Positions 32,624-41,900 of a stretch of 64,000 nt of DNA are shown here, in pieces; position 1 is the stretch's first letter, and every line of letters begins with the position of its first letter. The notes under the pieces were generated by a model. That model made no database searches, was not told the origin of the DNA, and worked only from the letters and a program-made list of their open reading frames with translations. Made by a program: the position numbers and the translations under genes. This stretch comes from Halomonas rhizosphaerae (GTDB lineage: Bacteria > Pseudomonadota > Gammaproteobacteria > Pseudomonadales > Halomonadaceae), in assembly GCF_030010555.1 (NCBI RefSeq), contig NZ_JASCQP010000025.1, positions 1 through 64,000 of the forward strand, given 5' to 3'.

Positions 32624-33890
32624 GGGCGTTATTCCTTGTTATCAGTAGTGTCTCGGCAGCGTGTGCCAGGGCACGCGCCGCGATGTCGGCATCCTGACGC
32701 TCGATATGCTCGTCGGGGTGATGGCTGATGCCCGCTCGGCAGGGCGTGAAGAGCATGGCCGTCGGGCAGACATGCGCCAGATGGATGGCATCATGGAAGG
32801 CACCCGAAACCAGTTCCGGCGCCTCTGCACAGACACTGTCGGCGCTCTCGCGGAGCACGGCCAGCAGAGGCTCGGGAAATGCCACCGGCGCCACCCGCGA
32901 GGTCACCTCGAGGGTGACATCACAGCCACTCCACTGCTCCTCGGCCAGGGCATGGAAGTGGCGGTCGAGTGCCTCCAGCACCCGTGCGTCGGGATGGCGC
33001 AGATCGATGGTGAAGCTGGCCCGTTGGGCAATGGTGTTGACGGCATCGGGCCACAGAGAGAACTTGCCGATGGTGAAGCGCAGGTCATCGTCCTGTTCCC
33101 GTGTCGCCGCCTTCAGCGCTGTCACCAGCTCATGGGCACCATCGAAGGCGTCCCGGCGGGCCTGTCGCGGCGTGGTGCCGGCATGATTGGCCACGCCTTC
33201 GACCTGGATGCGATACCAGTTGACCCCCTGAATCCCGCTGACGACCCCCACCGGTTTCCCCTGCTGTTCCAGCACCGGCCCTTGCTCGATGTGAAGCTCG
33301 AGAAAGGCGTGCGGTACAAAGGGGGCCGGACGGTACTCGAGCCCCTTGTCCTCAAGCAGGGTCAGGCACTCCTGGAGGGCATCACCGAAGCGCACGCCGT
33401 CGCCGTCCAGGGCGGCCATGATATCGTCATACTCCCGCTGCCCGGCGAACCAGGAAGATCCCGAGGCACCTGGTGCGAAGCGCGCGCCCTCCTCGTTCGT
33501 CCAGGAGACGATCTCGAGCGGGCGACGGTGCTCAATGCCCTGCTCCTGCAAGGTCCTGAGCACGGCCAGGCCGGCCAGAACGCCCAGGGCCCCATCATGC
33601 GCACCGGCCTGGGGCTGACTGTCCATGTGGCTACCGATCAACAGCGGGGCCAGGGAGGCATCCTGCCCCTCGCGACGCAGGAAGAGATTGCCCAGGGCAT
33701 CGAAATAGACCCGGCAGCCGAGCGACAGGCCCTGCTCGGCGAGCCACAGGCGAGCCTGATTGTCCTGGGCGTCGAGGGCCAGCCGTCGAATCCCCTTGGG
33801 CTCGAGGCCCCCGATGGTCGCCAGCGCCTGGACATCGTCCCAGAGGCGTTGCCCATCCAGCGCTTCATGAAGATGCGCTATCTCTGTCAT
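32607..33890 (-). CDS. M20-type N-carbamoyl amino acid/allantoate amidohydrolase
   Basis: A 427-residue dinuclear-zinc hydrolase of the hydantoinase/carbamoylase (HyuC, AllC, beta-ureidopropionase) group. Metal ligands: H in GSHMDSQ, D in GAHDGALG, EE in TNEEGARF, H in ELHIEQGP and H in GISHHPDEH. NHAGTTPRQARRDA marks the substrate lid. It removes a carbamoyl or similar group from an amino acid. In this operon it would release the amino acid part of an imported ureide or carbamoyl compound (inference). Confidence 0.9.
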   Translation of the reverse strand: MTEIAHLHEALDGQRLWDDVQALATIGGLEPKGIRRLALDAQDNQARLWLAEQGLSLGCRVYFDALGNLFLRREGQDASLAPLLIGSHMDSQPQAGAHDGALGVLAGLAVLRTLQEQGIEHRRPLEIVSWTNEEGARFAPGASGSSWFAGQREYDDIMAALDGDGVRFGDALQECLTLLEDKGLEYRPAPFVPHAFLELHIEQGPVLEQQGKPVGVVSGIQGVNWYRIQVEGVANHAGTTPRQARRDAFDGAHELVTALKAATREQDDDLRFTIGKFSLWPDAVNTIAQRASFTIDLRHPDARVLEALDRHFHALAEEQWSGCDVTLEVTSRVAPVAFPEPLLAVLRESADSVCAEAPELVSGAFHDAIHLAHVCPTAMLFTPCRAGISHHPDEHIERQDADIAARALAHAAETLLITRNNAHDSDH

Positions 33891-33899
33891 GACGCCTCC

Positions 33900-35177
33900 T
33901 CAGCGGTAGATCAAGTCAGGCAGGTAGGTACTGAACCAGGGCACGTAGGTAATGATCACCAGGGACAGCAGCATCAGGCCGATCAACGGCAGACAGGCCT
34001 TGAACACTTCGGGCAATGTCATCTTGGAGATGGCCATGGCCACGAAGAGGTTGAGGCCCACGGGCGGGGTAATCATGCCGACCGAGAAGTTGATCAGCGT
34101 GATCACGCCGAAATGGGTCGCGTCCACGCCGACCTGAGCGGCAATGGGCTGCAGCAGTGGCGACAGCACAATGATCGCCGAGGCACTGTCGAGGAAGAAG
34201 CCGGCAATGAGCATGACCACGTTGAACAGCGCCATGACCTGGATTGGGTCTTCGGTCCATGAGAGCACCTCCCCTGCCAGCTGAGTCGGTGCCCCGGTAA
34301 TTGCCAGCAACCAGGAGAAGGCCGATGCCCCCGCGGTGATCAGCAACAGGGACGCCGACATCAGCCCCGCACTGTTGAGCGTCGACAGCAGGTTCTTCAG
34401 GTCGATCTTGCGATAGACCACCATCCCGACGAACAGGCCGTACATGCAGGCCACGGCGGCGGACTCCGTAGGGGTGAAAACACCGCTGTAGATCCCGCCC
34501 AGCAGGATGACCGGCAAGCCCAACCCCCAGGCCGCCGCCTTGAATGCCGAACCGATCTCGCGCAGCGACGGGAACGTGCTGCGGCCATAGCCCTTGAAGG
34601 ACGCGTAGACGATGCAATAGGCGATGAGGATCGAGGCAATCAGGATCGCGGGCAGCAGTCCGGCGGCGAAGAGGCGCCCCACCGAGGTGCCGGTGACCGA
34701 ACCGTAGATGATCAGTGCGATGCTGGGGGGCACGATGGGCCCCAGGGTCCCCGCCGTGGCGATCACTCCGATGGCAAAGCGCTTGTCATAACCGGCCGCC
34801 ACCAGGGCGGGGAACATGATACTGCCGATGGCGACCACCGTGGCCGGACTCGACCCCGAGATGGAACCGAAGAACAGACAGGACAGCACCGTCGCCGCTG
34901 CCAGCCCACCGGGCACCCAGCCGACGAGCGCCTTGGCCAGATCGATCAGGCGGTCTGACAGGCCGCCAATGCGCATCAGTTCGGCGGCCAGGATGAAGAA
35001 GGGAATCGCCATCAGCGAAAAGTTGTTCATGCCCGAGAACATGCGCATCGGCACGATGACCGGGTCGGTGTTGCCAAAGAACTGGATGGCGAGTATCACG
35101 GCAAAGGCCAGCGCCGCGAAGATCGGCAGCCCCAACAGCAATACCGCAAAGAAGATGGGCAACAAGGCCGTAATCAT
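33900..35177 (-). CDS. TRAP transporter large permease (DctM)
   Basis: A 425-residue polytopic permease with the DctM pattern (MAIPFFILAAELMRIGGLSDRL, GPIVPPSIALIIYG, GSVTGTSVG). Takes substrate from the DctP encoded upstream. Located 9 bases before the amidohydrolase gene, and part of the same transcript. It differs from the DctM at 25883, so the two TRAP systems are not a recent duplication. Confidence 0.95.
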   Translation of the reverse strand: MITALLPIFFAVLLLGLPIFAALAFAVILAIQFFGNTDPVIVPMRMFSGMNNFSLMAIPFFILAAELMRIGGLSDRLIDLAKALVGWVPGGLAAATVLSCLFFGSISGSSPATVVAIGSIMFPALVAAGYDKRFAIGVIATAGTLGPIVPPSIALIIYGSVTGTSVGRLFAAGLLPAILIASILIAYCIVYASFKGYGRSTFPSLREIGSAFKAAAWGLGLPVILLGGIYSGVFTPTESAAVACMYGLFVGMVVYRKIDLKNLLSTLNSAGLMSASLLLITAGASAFSWLLAITGAPTQLAGEVLSWTEDPIQVMALFNVVMLIAGFFLDSASAIIVLSPLLQPIAAQVGVDATHFGVITLINFSVGMITPPVGLNLFVAMAISKMTLPEVFKACLPLIGLMLLSLVIITYVPWFSTYLPDLIYR

Positions 35178-35215
35178 GAGGTTTCCTCAGGTAGTCGCGA
35201 TGGGCAGGACGACCG

Positions 35216-35737
35216 TCACACCAGCTTGTCTTTCTCGGCAGCCAGCTCTTCGGCCATCGAGACAGGTGGCTTATGCCACACTTCCCGGATCACCCAGCAA
35301 TAGCGGATGATGAGCAATAGCCCTGAAAGGCCAATGGGAAAGTACACCCAGGCCATGGGCATGCGCATCGCAGGGGACAGCATCCCACGATCAAGGGTAC
35401 TGAAGAACAGCCTGAACCCCAGATAGGCCAGGGCAATGGCGAACGCGATGCCCAGGACGGCCGTGAGGATGTGAAGCCAACGATTCACCGCAGGGGGTGC
35501 GAAGGCATTCAGCACGTCCACCGAGATATGGACCCCATGGCGAACCCCCATGCTGGCCCCGACGAAGCTCATGCAGACAATGGAGTAGATCACGACCTCT
35601 TCCGCCCAGGAGAGCGAGCTATTGAAGCCGTAGCGATAGACGACCTGGAAGGTGGTGATGATGGTCGCAATCGACATGAAAGCGACCATCGCCACCTTTT
35701 CCAAGCGATCAATGAGTTTATTGAGCGCTTCGAACAT
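35216..35737 (-). CDS. TRAP transporter small permease (DctQ)
   Basis: A 173-residue four-helix membrane protein (TTFQVVYRYGFNSSLSWAEEV is the family's helix 1-2 pattern). Lies 3 bases after dctP and 38 bases before dctM. Confidence 0.93.
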   Translation of the reverse strand: MFEALNKLIDRLEKVAMVAFMSIATIITTFQVVYRYGFNSSLSWAEEVVIYSIVCMSFVGASMGVRHGVHISVDVLNAFAPPAVNRWLHILTAVLGIAFAIALAYLGFRLFFSTLDRGMLSPAMRMPMAWVYFPIGLSGLLLIIRYCWVIREVWHKPPVSMAEELAAEKDKLV

Positions 35738-35740
35738 GGA

Positions 35741-36742
35741 TCAGTACTCGATGCCCACGGCGTCGTAGACCTTGTGCAGAAGCTCTGTCGTCACGATATC
35801 CTCGTACTCTTCATGCACCGGCATGCTCGCCTCGATGAAGGCTTCACGCGCTTCGTCCGTGATCTCATTGATCGCAATCTCGCCTTCGATCTCCTGAAGG
35901 ATTCGTTCCTCATCCTGAAGGGTGAGCTCGCGCGACGCCTGGCGACCGTTATCGAACGCCTCGATCATCACTTCCTGCAGATCCTCGGGCAGCGAGTTCC
36001 AGGAGTCGCTGTTGATGACCGCCGCATAGGCGTGATAGGCATGATTGGTGAGCGACAGGTAATCCTGCACTTCGTAGAAGCGCATGGTGTAGATGTTGGC
36101 CAGCGGGTTTTCCTGACCCTCGACGACCCCTTGCTGCAGGCCGTTGTACACCTCGGTGAAGGCCATCGCCGTCGCATTGGCACCGAGATTTTCATAGGTC
36201 GAGATGATGATTGGCGCCTGCATGGTCCGCATGCGAACCTCGGCAAGGTCCTCCGGGGTTTCGATCGGACGGACATTGTTGGTGATGTGGCGGAAACCGG
36301 CCCCCCAGAAGTTCACGCCATACATGTTGTCGTCATCGAGGGTATCGAGGATCTCACGCCCAACGTCACCGTCGAGCACCTCGACCATGGTGTCGTAATC
36401 CGGCAACAGGAACGGCAGATCGAGGATCTGCATGCGCGGTTCGAAATTCCCCAGGGTGGCCGTCGGCGGGATGCCGATATCGACCAGCCCCATCTGGATC
36501 TGCTCGATGATCTCGACATCACCGCCCACCTGCGCGGCGGGGAGCACCTCGATGCTGATCCGTCCGTCCGACTTTTCCTCGACTTCCTCCTTGAAGCGCA
36601 GCGCCGCCTGTCCGTTCGGGGTTTCCTCGATCAGCACGTGGGCGAAGGTGAAGTTGAAATCCGCCGCCTGCGCCTGGCTGAACCCGAAAGATACTGCCGC
36701 GATTGCGGCCGCCAGTGATACCTTGGTCAACTTGTTATTCAT
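35741..36742 (-). CDS. TRAP transporter substrate-binding protein (DctP)
   Basis: A 333-residue periplasmic binding protein. The signal peptide ends FSQAQA-ADF (about residue 26). The DctP core is clear: VRMRTMQAPIIISTYENLGA with the binding arginine, then FTEVYNGLQQGVVEGQENPLAN. Very acidic. Start at 36742 is ATG with TAGG 8 bases upstream; a GTG at 36751 is less likely. Second gene of the amide/ureide operon. Confidence 0.93.
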   Translation of the reverse strand: MNNKLTKVSLAAAIAAVSFGFSQAQAADFNFTFAHVLIEETPNGQAALRFKEEVEEKSDGRISIEVLPAAQVGGDVEIIEQIQMGLVDIGIPPTATLGNFEPRMQILDLPFLLPDYDTMVEVLDGDVGREILDTLDDDNMYGVNFWGAGFRHITNNVRPIETPEDLAEVRMRTMQAPIIISTYENLGANATAMAFTEVYNGLQQGVVEGQENPLANIYTMRFYEVQDYLSLTNHAYHAYAAVINSDSWNSLPEDLQEVMIEAFDNGRQASRELTLQDEERILQEIEGEIAINEITDEAREAFIEASMPVHEEYEDIVTTELLHKVYDAVGIEY

Positions 36743-36839
36743 TGTTTGCACCTATCTATGTGGGTGGGCTGTGGTGGTGGGGCCAAGCGCTGGCTTGGCG
36801 TCAAGTACCTGCCGAATCAACACCTCCGACTCAGCAGGA

Positions 36840-37832
36840 TCAGGACATCGTTTGTTCAAAGCGAGCGGCAATGCCCTCCGTGCCTTCGGTGGAAAGCAGG
36901 ACAGCCAGGGTCAGGCGAGCCTTGCGCGCACTCAAGTCGCGAACGGCAATGGCCCCGTGTGCCTGGAGACTGGCCAGACTCCCTGGGAACTCATAGCGAG
37001 TGTTGACCGGCCCTTCGTGGCAGCCGGAGACCACGACGACCGGTATACCGCCACGCGTTACCTCGCCGATGGTCTCCAACCACGTCGGCGGCACATGCCC
37101 GCGGCCAAGGCCCTCCACCACCAGCGCCTGTGCGCCGCTGGCCACTGCGGCCTCGATCAGTCGCGGGCTGGCATCCAGGTAGCTCGAGAGGATGTCGATA
37201 CGGGGCAGGCGATCGCCGAGTGGGAGCGGGGTTGCCCGGCGTGGCAGCTGAGCCAGGTGGACCCGCTGGCCATCCACATACCCCAGCGCGCCGAAACCCG
37301 GTGCCCCGAAACCGTTCACGTGATAACTGTTGAGCTTGCGGACGCTGCGCGCGGCGAAAATCGACTCGTTGAAGACGACCGTCACGCCGATGCCTCTTGC
37401 TCGGGGGGCTGCGGCAACGGTGATGGCATTGGCAAGATTGCGAAAGGCATCGGTGCCCTCCTCGTGCGGGGCACGTTGCGAGCCGGTCATGACCAGGGCG
37501 CAGGCCTCGAGCGAGAGCGTGATGTCGAGGAAATGGGCGGTCTCTTCCAGCGTATCGGTGCCATGCGTGATAACGATGCCGATCACATCGGGATCCTGTT
37601 CCAGTGCCTGACACTGGCGAGCCATCTCCATCAGGTCGTCCAGGCTGATGGCATTGCTTGGCTTCTGGAGTATCGATCGAACCTCGACCTCCAGGTCGGG
37701 CGTCTGCGGCACGGCCACACGTTCCAGCAGCGACTCGCCTGACATGGCCCCGGACACGTTGCGTCCGGTCCCGCCGGGTTTGCTGGCAATCGTGCCACCT
37801 GTAGTGAGCACGATGACGCGCTGTTTGGTCAT
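36840..37832 (-). CDS. L-asparaginase-family amidohydrolase
   Basis: A 330-residue asparaginase/glutaminase family enzyme. Both threonine motifs are intact: TTGGTIASKPGG near the N-terminus and ITHGTDTLEETAHFLD near residue 90. No signal peptide, so cytoplasmic. First gene of the minus-strand operon that continues through TRAP genes, amidohydrolase, RidA and two amidases. Fits a final deamidation step giving aspartate or glutamate and ammonia. Confidence 0.92.
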   Translation of the reverse strand: MTKQRVIVLTTGGTIASKPGGTGRNVSGAMSGESLLERVAVPQTPDLEVEVRSILQKPSNAISLDDLMEMARQCQALEQDPDVIGIVITHGTDTLEETAHFLDITLSLEACALVMTGSQRAPHEEGTDAFRNLANAITVAAAPRARGIGVTVVFNESIFAARSVRKLNSYHVNGFGAPGFGALGYVDGQRVHLAQLPRRATPLPLGDRLPRIDILSSYLDASPRLIEAAVASGAQALVVEGLGRGHVPPTWLETIGEVTRGGIPVVVVSGCHEGPVNTRYEFPGSLASLQAHGAIAVRDLSARKARLTLAVLLSTEGTEGIAARFEQTMS

Positions 37833-37926
37833 GGCATGGCACCGAATCTGATTTTCTCGCGCCCTGATGGGCTTCACATGCAGGTCATCTCGACGACCGT
37901 CTCGTCCCTGAGCCGGCCCACTGATG

Positions 37927-37941
37927 AGACATCTGATGTCT
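37927..37941. promoter_or_regulatory. Candidate GntR/FCD operator
   Basis: AGACAT-CTG-ATGTCT is an inverted repeat in the divergent region between the asparaginase operon and the GntR-type gene, a usual place for an FCD-family repressor to bind. Another partly related word, CTGATGA, lies on each side. Confidence 0.45.
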
Positions 37942-38097
37942 GATGACTTGGGTCATGCTAGACTCAGCTCATGCCGAGATGCAAGCGCCGTTTGTCACGC
38001 TCCACATTGCGTAGAGTGATGTCTCGCCACAAACGACCGGGCTCAGCACGCCAGCGACCCATGCTCTCGTAGGCCAACGACAGCAAGAGAACTTTTG

Positions 38098-38829
38098 ATG
38101 AACACCTTGTCCAACCCGGCCATTTCGCCGGAGCCGTCGGAACGCTTCGGCGGCTCCATCGAACGCAGCTCGATTGCCTTTCAGATACTGGAGCGGATCA
38201 AGTCCGCGCTGATTCGTGGTGACCTCAAGCCAGGCGACTACCTGCCTTCCGAGACCGAACTGACCCAGAGCCTGGGCATCGGCAAATCGAGCGTTCGCGA
38301 AGCCATCAAGATGCTCCAGGCGATCGGTATCGTGGAGGTCCGGCGAGGCCATGGCACCATCATCCGGCGCGAGCCGGGGGATCCCCTGGTCGACCCCATG
38401 GCCTTCGGCATGATCCTGGCGCGTGGCATGACGCGCGACGTGCTCGAGTTCCGGGCGATGTTCGAGCCCGCCTACACCCTCCAGGCAATGACCAACGCCA
38501 CTGATGAAGACCATCAGCGCATTCGGCAGGCCATTGACGACATGGCCACGGCGATTGCCAACGGCGAGCAGACATCACGCCACGATGTCAGCTTCCATCG
38601 CGCCATCCTGCATGCCACCCACAATCCCATGACGATCCGGGTCGGCCGGACGCTACTGGAGTTGATCGAGGCGGCCCTCGAGACCTCGATGCAGACACTG
38701 CCGGAAACCGCCCTCAACGATCACAAGGCGATCTATGCCGCCTTCCAGGCGGGTGATGCCGAGGGGGTAAGACGCGCCATCGAGGAAAGCGCGAAAAGCT
38801 GGGAGACCAACCTGACGTATCGGGAGTGA
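38098..38829 (+). CDS. GntR/FCD (FadR subfamily) transcriptional regulator
   Basis: A 243-residue FadR-type regulator: N-terminal winged helix (SLGIGKSSVREAIKMLQAIG, then IVEVRRGHGTIIRR) and an all-helical FCD domain with metal-ligand histidines (HDVSFHRAILHATHNP, ALNDHKAIYAAF). Divergent from the asparaginase-TRAP-amidase operon, so it very probably represses that operon until a pathway intermediate binds. Start ATG 38098, with a TTG at 38095 as a neighbour. Confidence 0.92.
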   Translation: MNTLSNPAISPEPSERFGGSIERSSIAFQILERIKSALIRGDLKPGDYLPSETELTQSLGIGKSSVREAIKMLQAIGIVEVRRGHGTIIRREPGDPLVDPMAFGMILARGMTRDVLEFRAMFEPAYTLQAMTNATDEDHQRIRQAIDDMATAIANGEQTSRHDVSFHRAILHATHNPMTIRVGRTLLELIEAALETSMQTLPETALNDHKAIYAAFQAGDAEGVRRAIEESAKSWETNLTYRE

Positions 38830-38907
38830 GTCCGACGGGTAAGCTGGTCGAGTTGATGCTGACGCGCTGAACCTGCCTACTCCCGAGCCTTCCCGCTGCT
38901 GGCAACG

Positions 38908-41900
38908 CTACTCACCCAGGGAGACTGATCGGCTCTCTTCGAGGAATTCGATGAGGCGCTCCAGTGGCATGGGACGCGCAAGGTGGAAGCCCTGGAAGAG
39001 ATCGCAGCCATGCGCCATCAGCAGGCGATGCTGTTCCTCATGCTCGATGCCTTCGGCGACCACCATAAGCCCGAGGTGGTGCGCCATGGAGATGATGCCC
39101 TGGATGATGGCGGCATCCTCGGCATTACGCGTCACTTCACTGACGAAGCTGCGGTCGATCTTCACCGTGTCGATGGGCAGGTTCTTGAGGTAGCTGAGGC
39201 TGGAAAAGCCGGTCCCGAAATCGTCGATGGCGACGCCCACGCCCATCTCCCTGAGGGCATGCAGGGTGTCGATGGCACTTTCGGTATCGTTCATCAACAC
39301 GCCTTCGGTCAGCTCCAGGGACAGTTTTGGCGCCGGTAAGCCGGTGACGGCCAGGGTCTGGCGCAGGTTGCCGAGAAAGCTCGAGCGGTGGAACTGCAGC
39401 GGCGAGAGGTTGACGGCGACATTCAGGAGGCCCTGCCCCGCCCCGTCGAGCATTCGCAGGTCATGGCAGGCCCGGCGGAGTACCCACTCGCTGATCGGGA
39501 TGATCTGGCCGGTCTCCTCGGCCAGGGGAATGAACTGTGCCGGAGAGACATAACCGCGCAGGGGGTTTGGCCAGCGCAACAGCGCCTCCACGCCCACGAC
39601 CCGACCCTGCCGGTCGATCAATGGCTGATAGTGCAGCTCGAAGGCCTGCACATCGATCGCCTCCTGGAGTTCATTGCGCAGCGCGACGCGATCGCCCAGC
39701 CGATGGGTGATCGCGGGCGTGAACCAATGGTAGGCATTGCGGCCTTGCTGCTTGGCCCGGTACATGGCCATGTCCGCCTGCTGGATGAGCTCGTTGGGCT
39801 GGGACACCTCCGCACTGCTGACGGCGATGCCGATACTGCAAGACAGCGAAAGTTCATGCTCGCCGACCCGATAGGGCCGGGCAATGAGCGCCAGCAGCCG
39901 CTCCGCCACCTGCAGCGCCTGCTCCTCGTTGTGCAGGTCCGGCAGCAGCACCACGAACTCGTCGCCGCCCAGGCGCGCCAGGGTGTCGCCCGCGCGCATC
40001 GCCGCGGACAGGCGCTGTGAGACCCCCAGCAGCAGCTGGTCCCCGATGGCGTGGCCCAGGCTGTCATTGATCGGCTTGAACTCGTCGAGGTCGACGAAGA
40101 GGACCGCCAGCAGATGCCCCTGACGCCTGGCCAGCTCGAAATCATGGACCAGCCGATCCTCGAGCAACGCGCGGTTTGCCAAGCCGGTCAAGGCATCATG
40201 GCTGGCGTGGTGGGCCAGGCGGGCCTCATAGGCCTTGTGTTCGGAGATGTCATGCTGGATGCCCACATAGTGGGTGACCTGCCCCTCCTCATCGCGCACC
40301 GGGGCAATGTAGAGATCGTTCCAGAAGGGGGTGCCGTCCTTGCGATAGTTGCACAGGGTGACGTGCACCTCGCACTGGCGAGCCAGCTGCTGGCGAACCT
40401 GCTCAACCGCCGCCGTATCGGTCTCGGCGCCCTGCAGGAAGCGACAATTGCGGCCGATGATCTCTTCGCGTGTGTAGCCGGTCATGCGCTGGAAGGCGTC
40501 GTTGGCATAGATGATCGGCAGATCGGGCTCGCCTGCGTCCGCGATCAGCACCCCGTTGACGCTGGCTTCCACGCCGCGCTCGAGGATCCGCAGCCGGGTC
40601 TCGTGTTCCCGGCGTTGCGTCACATCCTTGGCGATGCCATAGACCCCCTGGATGCGCTCACCGACCACGATCGGCAGATTCGTGATGTCCAGGCGGCGGA
40701 CCTTGCCGTCCCGATGGGGGATCTGCAGTTCATAGCGGCAGGGGTCGCCGGCCGCGGTGATCTCGAATTTCTGTTGAACATACGCCAGGTCGTCGGGCTG
40801 CAGGAACTGGGAAAAGTGCGCGCCCATGATCTGCTCGACGGGGAAGCCGGTCAGCGCAGAACAATGCTCATTGGCCGTGGCGAAGTGTCCCCTCAGATCC
40901 AGTGAAAACACCGCATCCGGGTTATAGGCGAACAACGAGCGGTAGCGCTGCTCGCTCTCCCACAGCGAACGCCGGTCCTGCTCGCGCTCCACCGCCAGGG
41001 CCACCAGGTCCACGGCCTGGCGCGTCATTTCCAGTTCGGACTCATCCGGTCTGGCCGGCCGCCGATAGTAGGTCGCAAAGGTGCCCAGCAACCGACCATC
41101 ACTGGCAATCACCGGATAGGACCAGCAGGCCCTGAGCCCCGCGTTCATGGCCAGGGTCCTGAACCCCTTCCAGCGTGGATCATGCGCGAGGTCCTCACAG
41201 ACCACCACTTCACGGCCATGGGCCGAGCTGCCACAGGCGCCCATGCCGGCGCCGATGGGAATCGAGCCGATCGCCTCCCGGTAGCTCACCGGCAGACTGT
41301 TGCCCGCCACCAGGCGCAGCGCGCGACCTTCGTCGTCGGCCAGCATGATCGAGCATAGCCCTCCCTGCAGTTGCCCCTCGAGCATGAGGCAGATGGCATC
41401 GAGCGTCTGGTCGAGCGGGACTTCCTCGGCAATCATCGCCTGGATGGATTGCTGCTGCTCGAGCTGCTCCCGCGCCGCCATCAGCTCCCGGGAGTGCCCC
41501 AGGACCAGGCGCACCATCCCCAGGCTGAAGACCAGTAGATAGGTCAGCGTCAGCCCGCCCAGACCAACGGCTGACGGCACGATAACGGCCTGCAGCCAGC
41601 TCGCCTCGGACGCCGGGTGCACGGAGGGACTGAGCATCGGTCCGCCCGGCAGCCCGATGTGGCGTGCCGCAAAGGTGGGGGAATCCGTCACATCTCGCGC
41701 GACCATGCCCGGCGCCGCCAGCGAGAGGAGCGCCTCGTCATCACGGGAGAGGTTGACCTGAAAGCCGCCCAGTTGAATGCGCAGCCCACGCTCCAGGAGG
41801 GTCGCCATGTCCAGCACGGCCACCAGCTGCTGGTCGCGACGCGGGACCGCGATCGCCATGATCGCCAGACCCGGGGCGCCGTCATCGGGCACCATCATGC

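Noticed and set aside
32661..34262. 533-codon plus-strand frame
   Set aside because: Antisense to the amidohydrolase and dctM genes, which have clear motifs.
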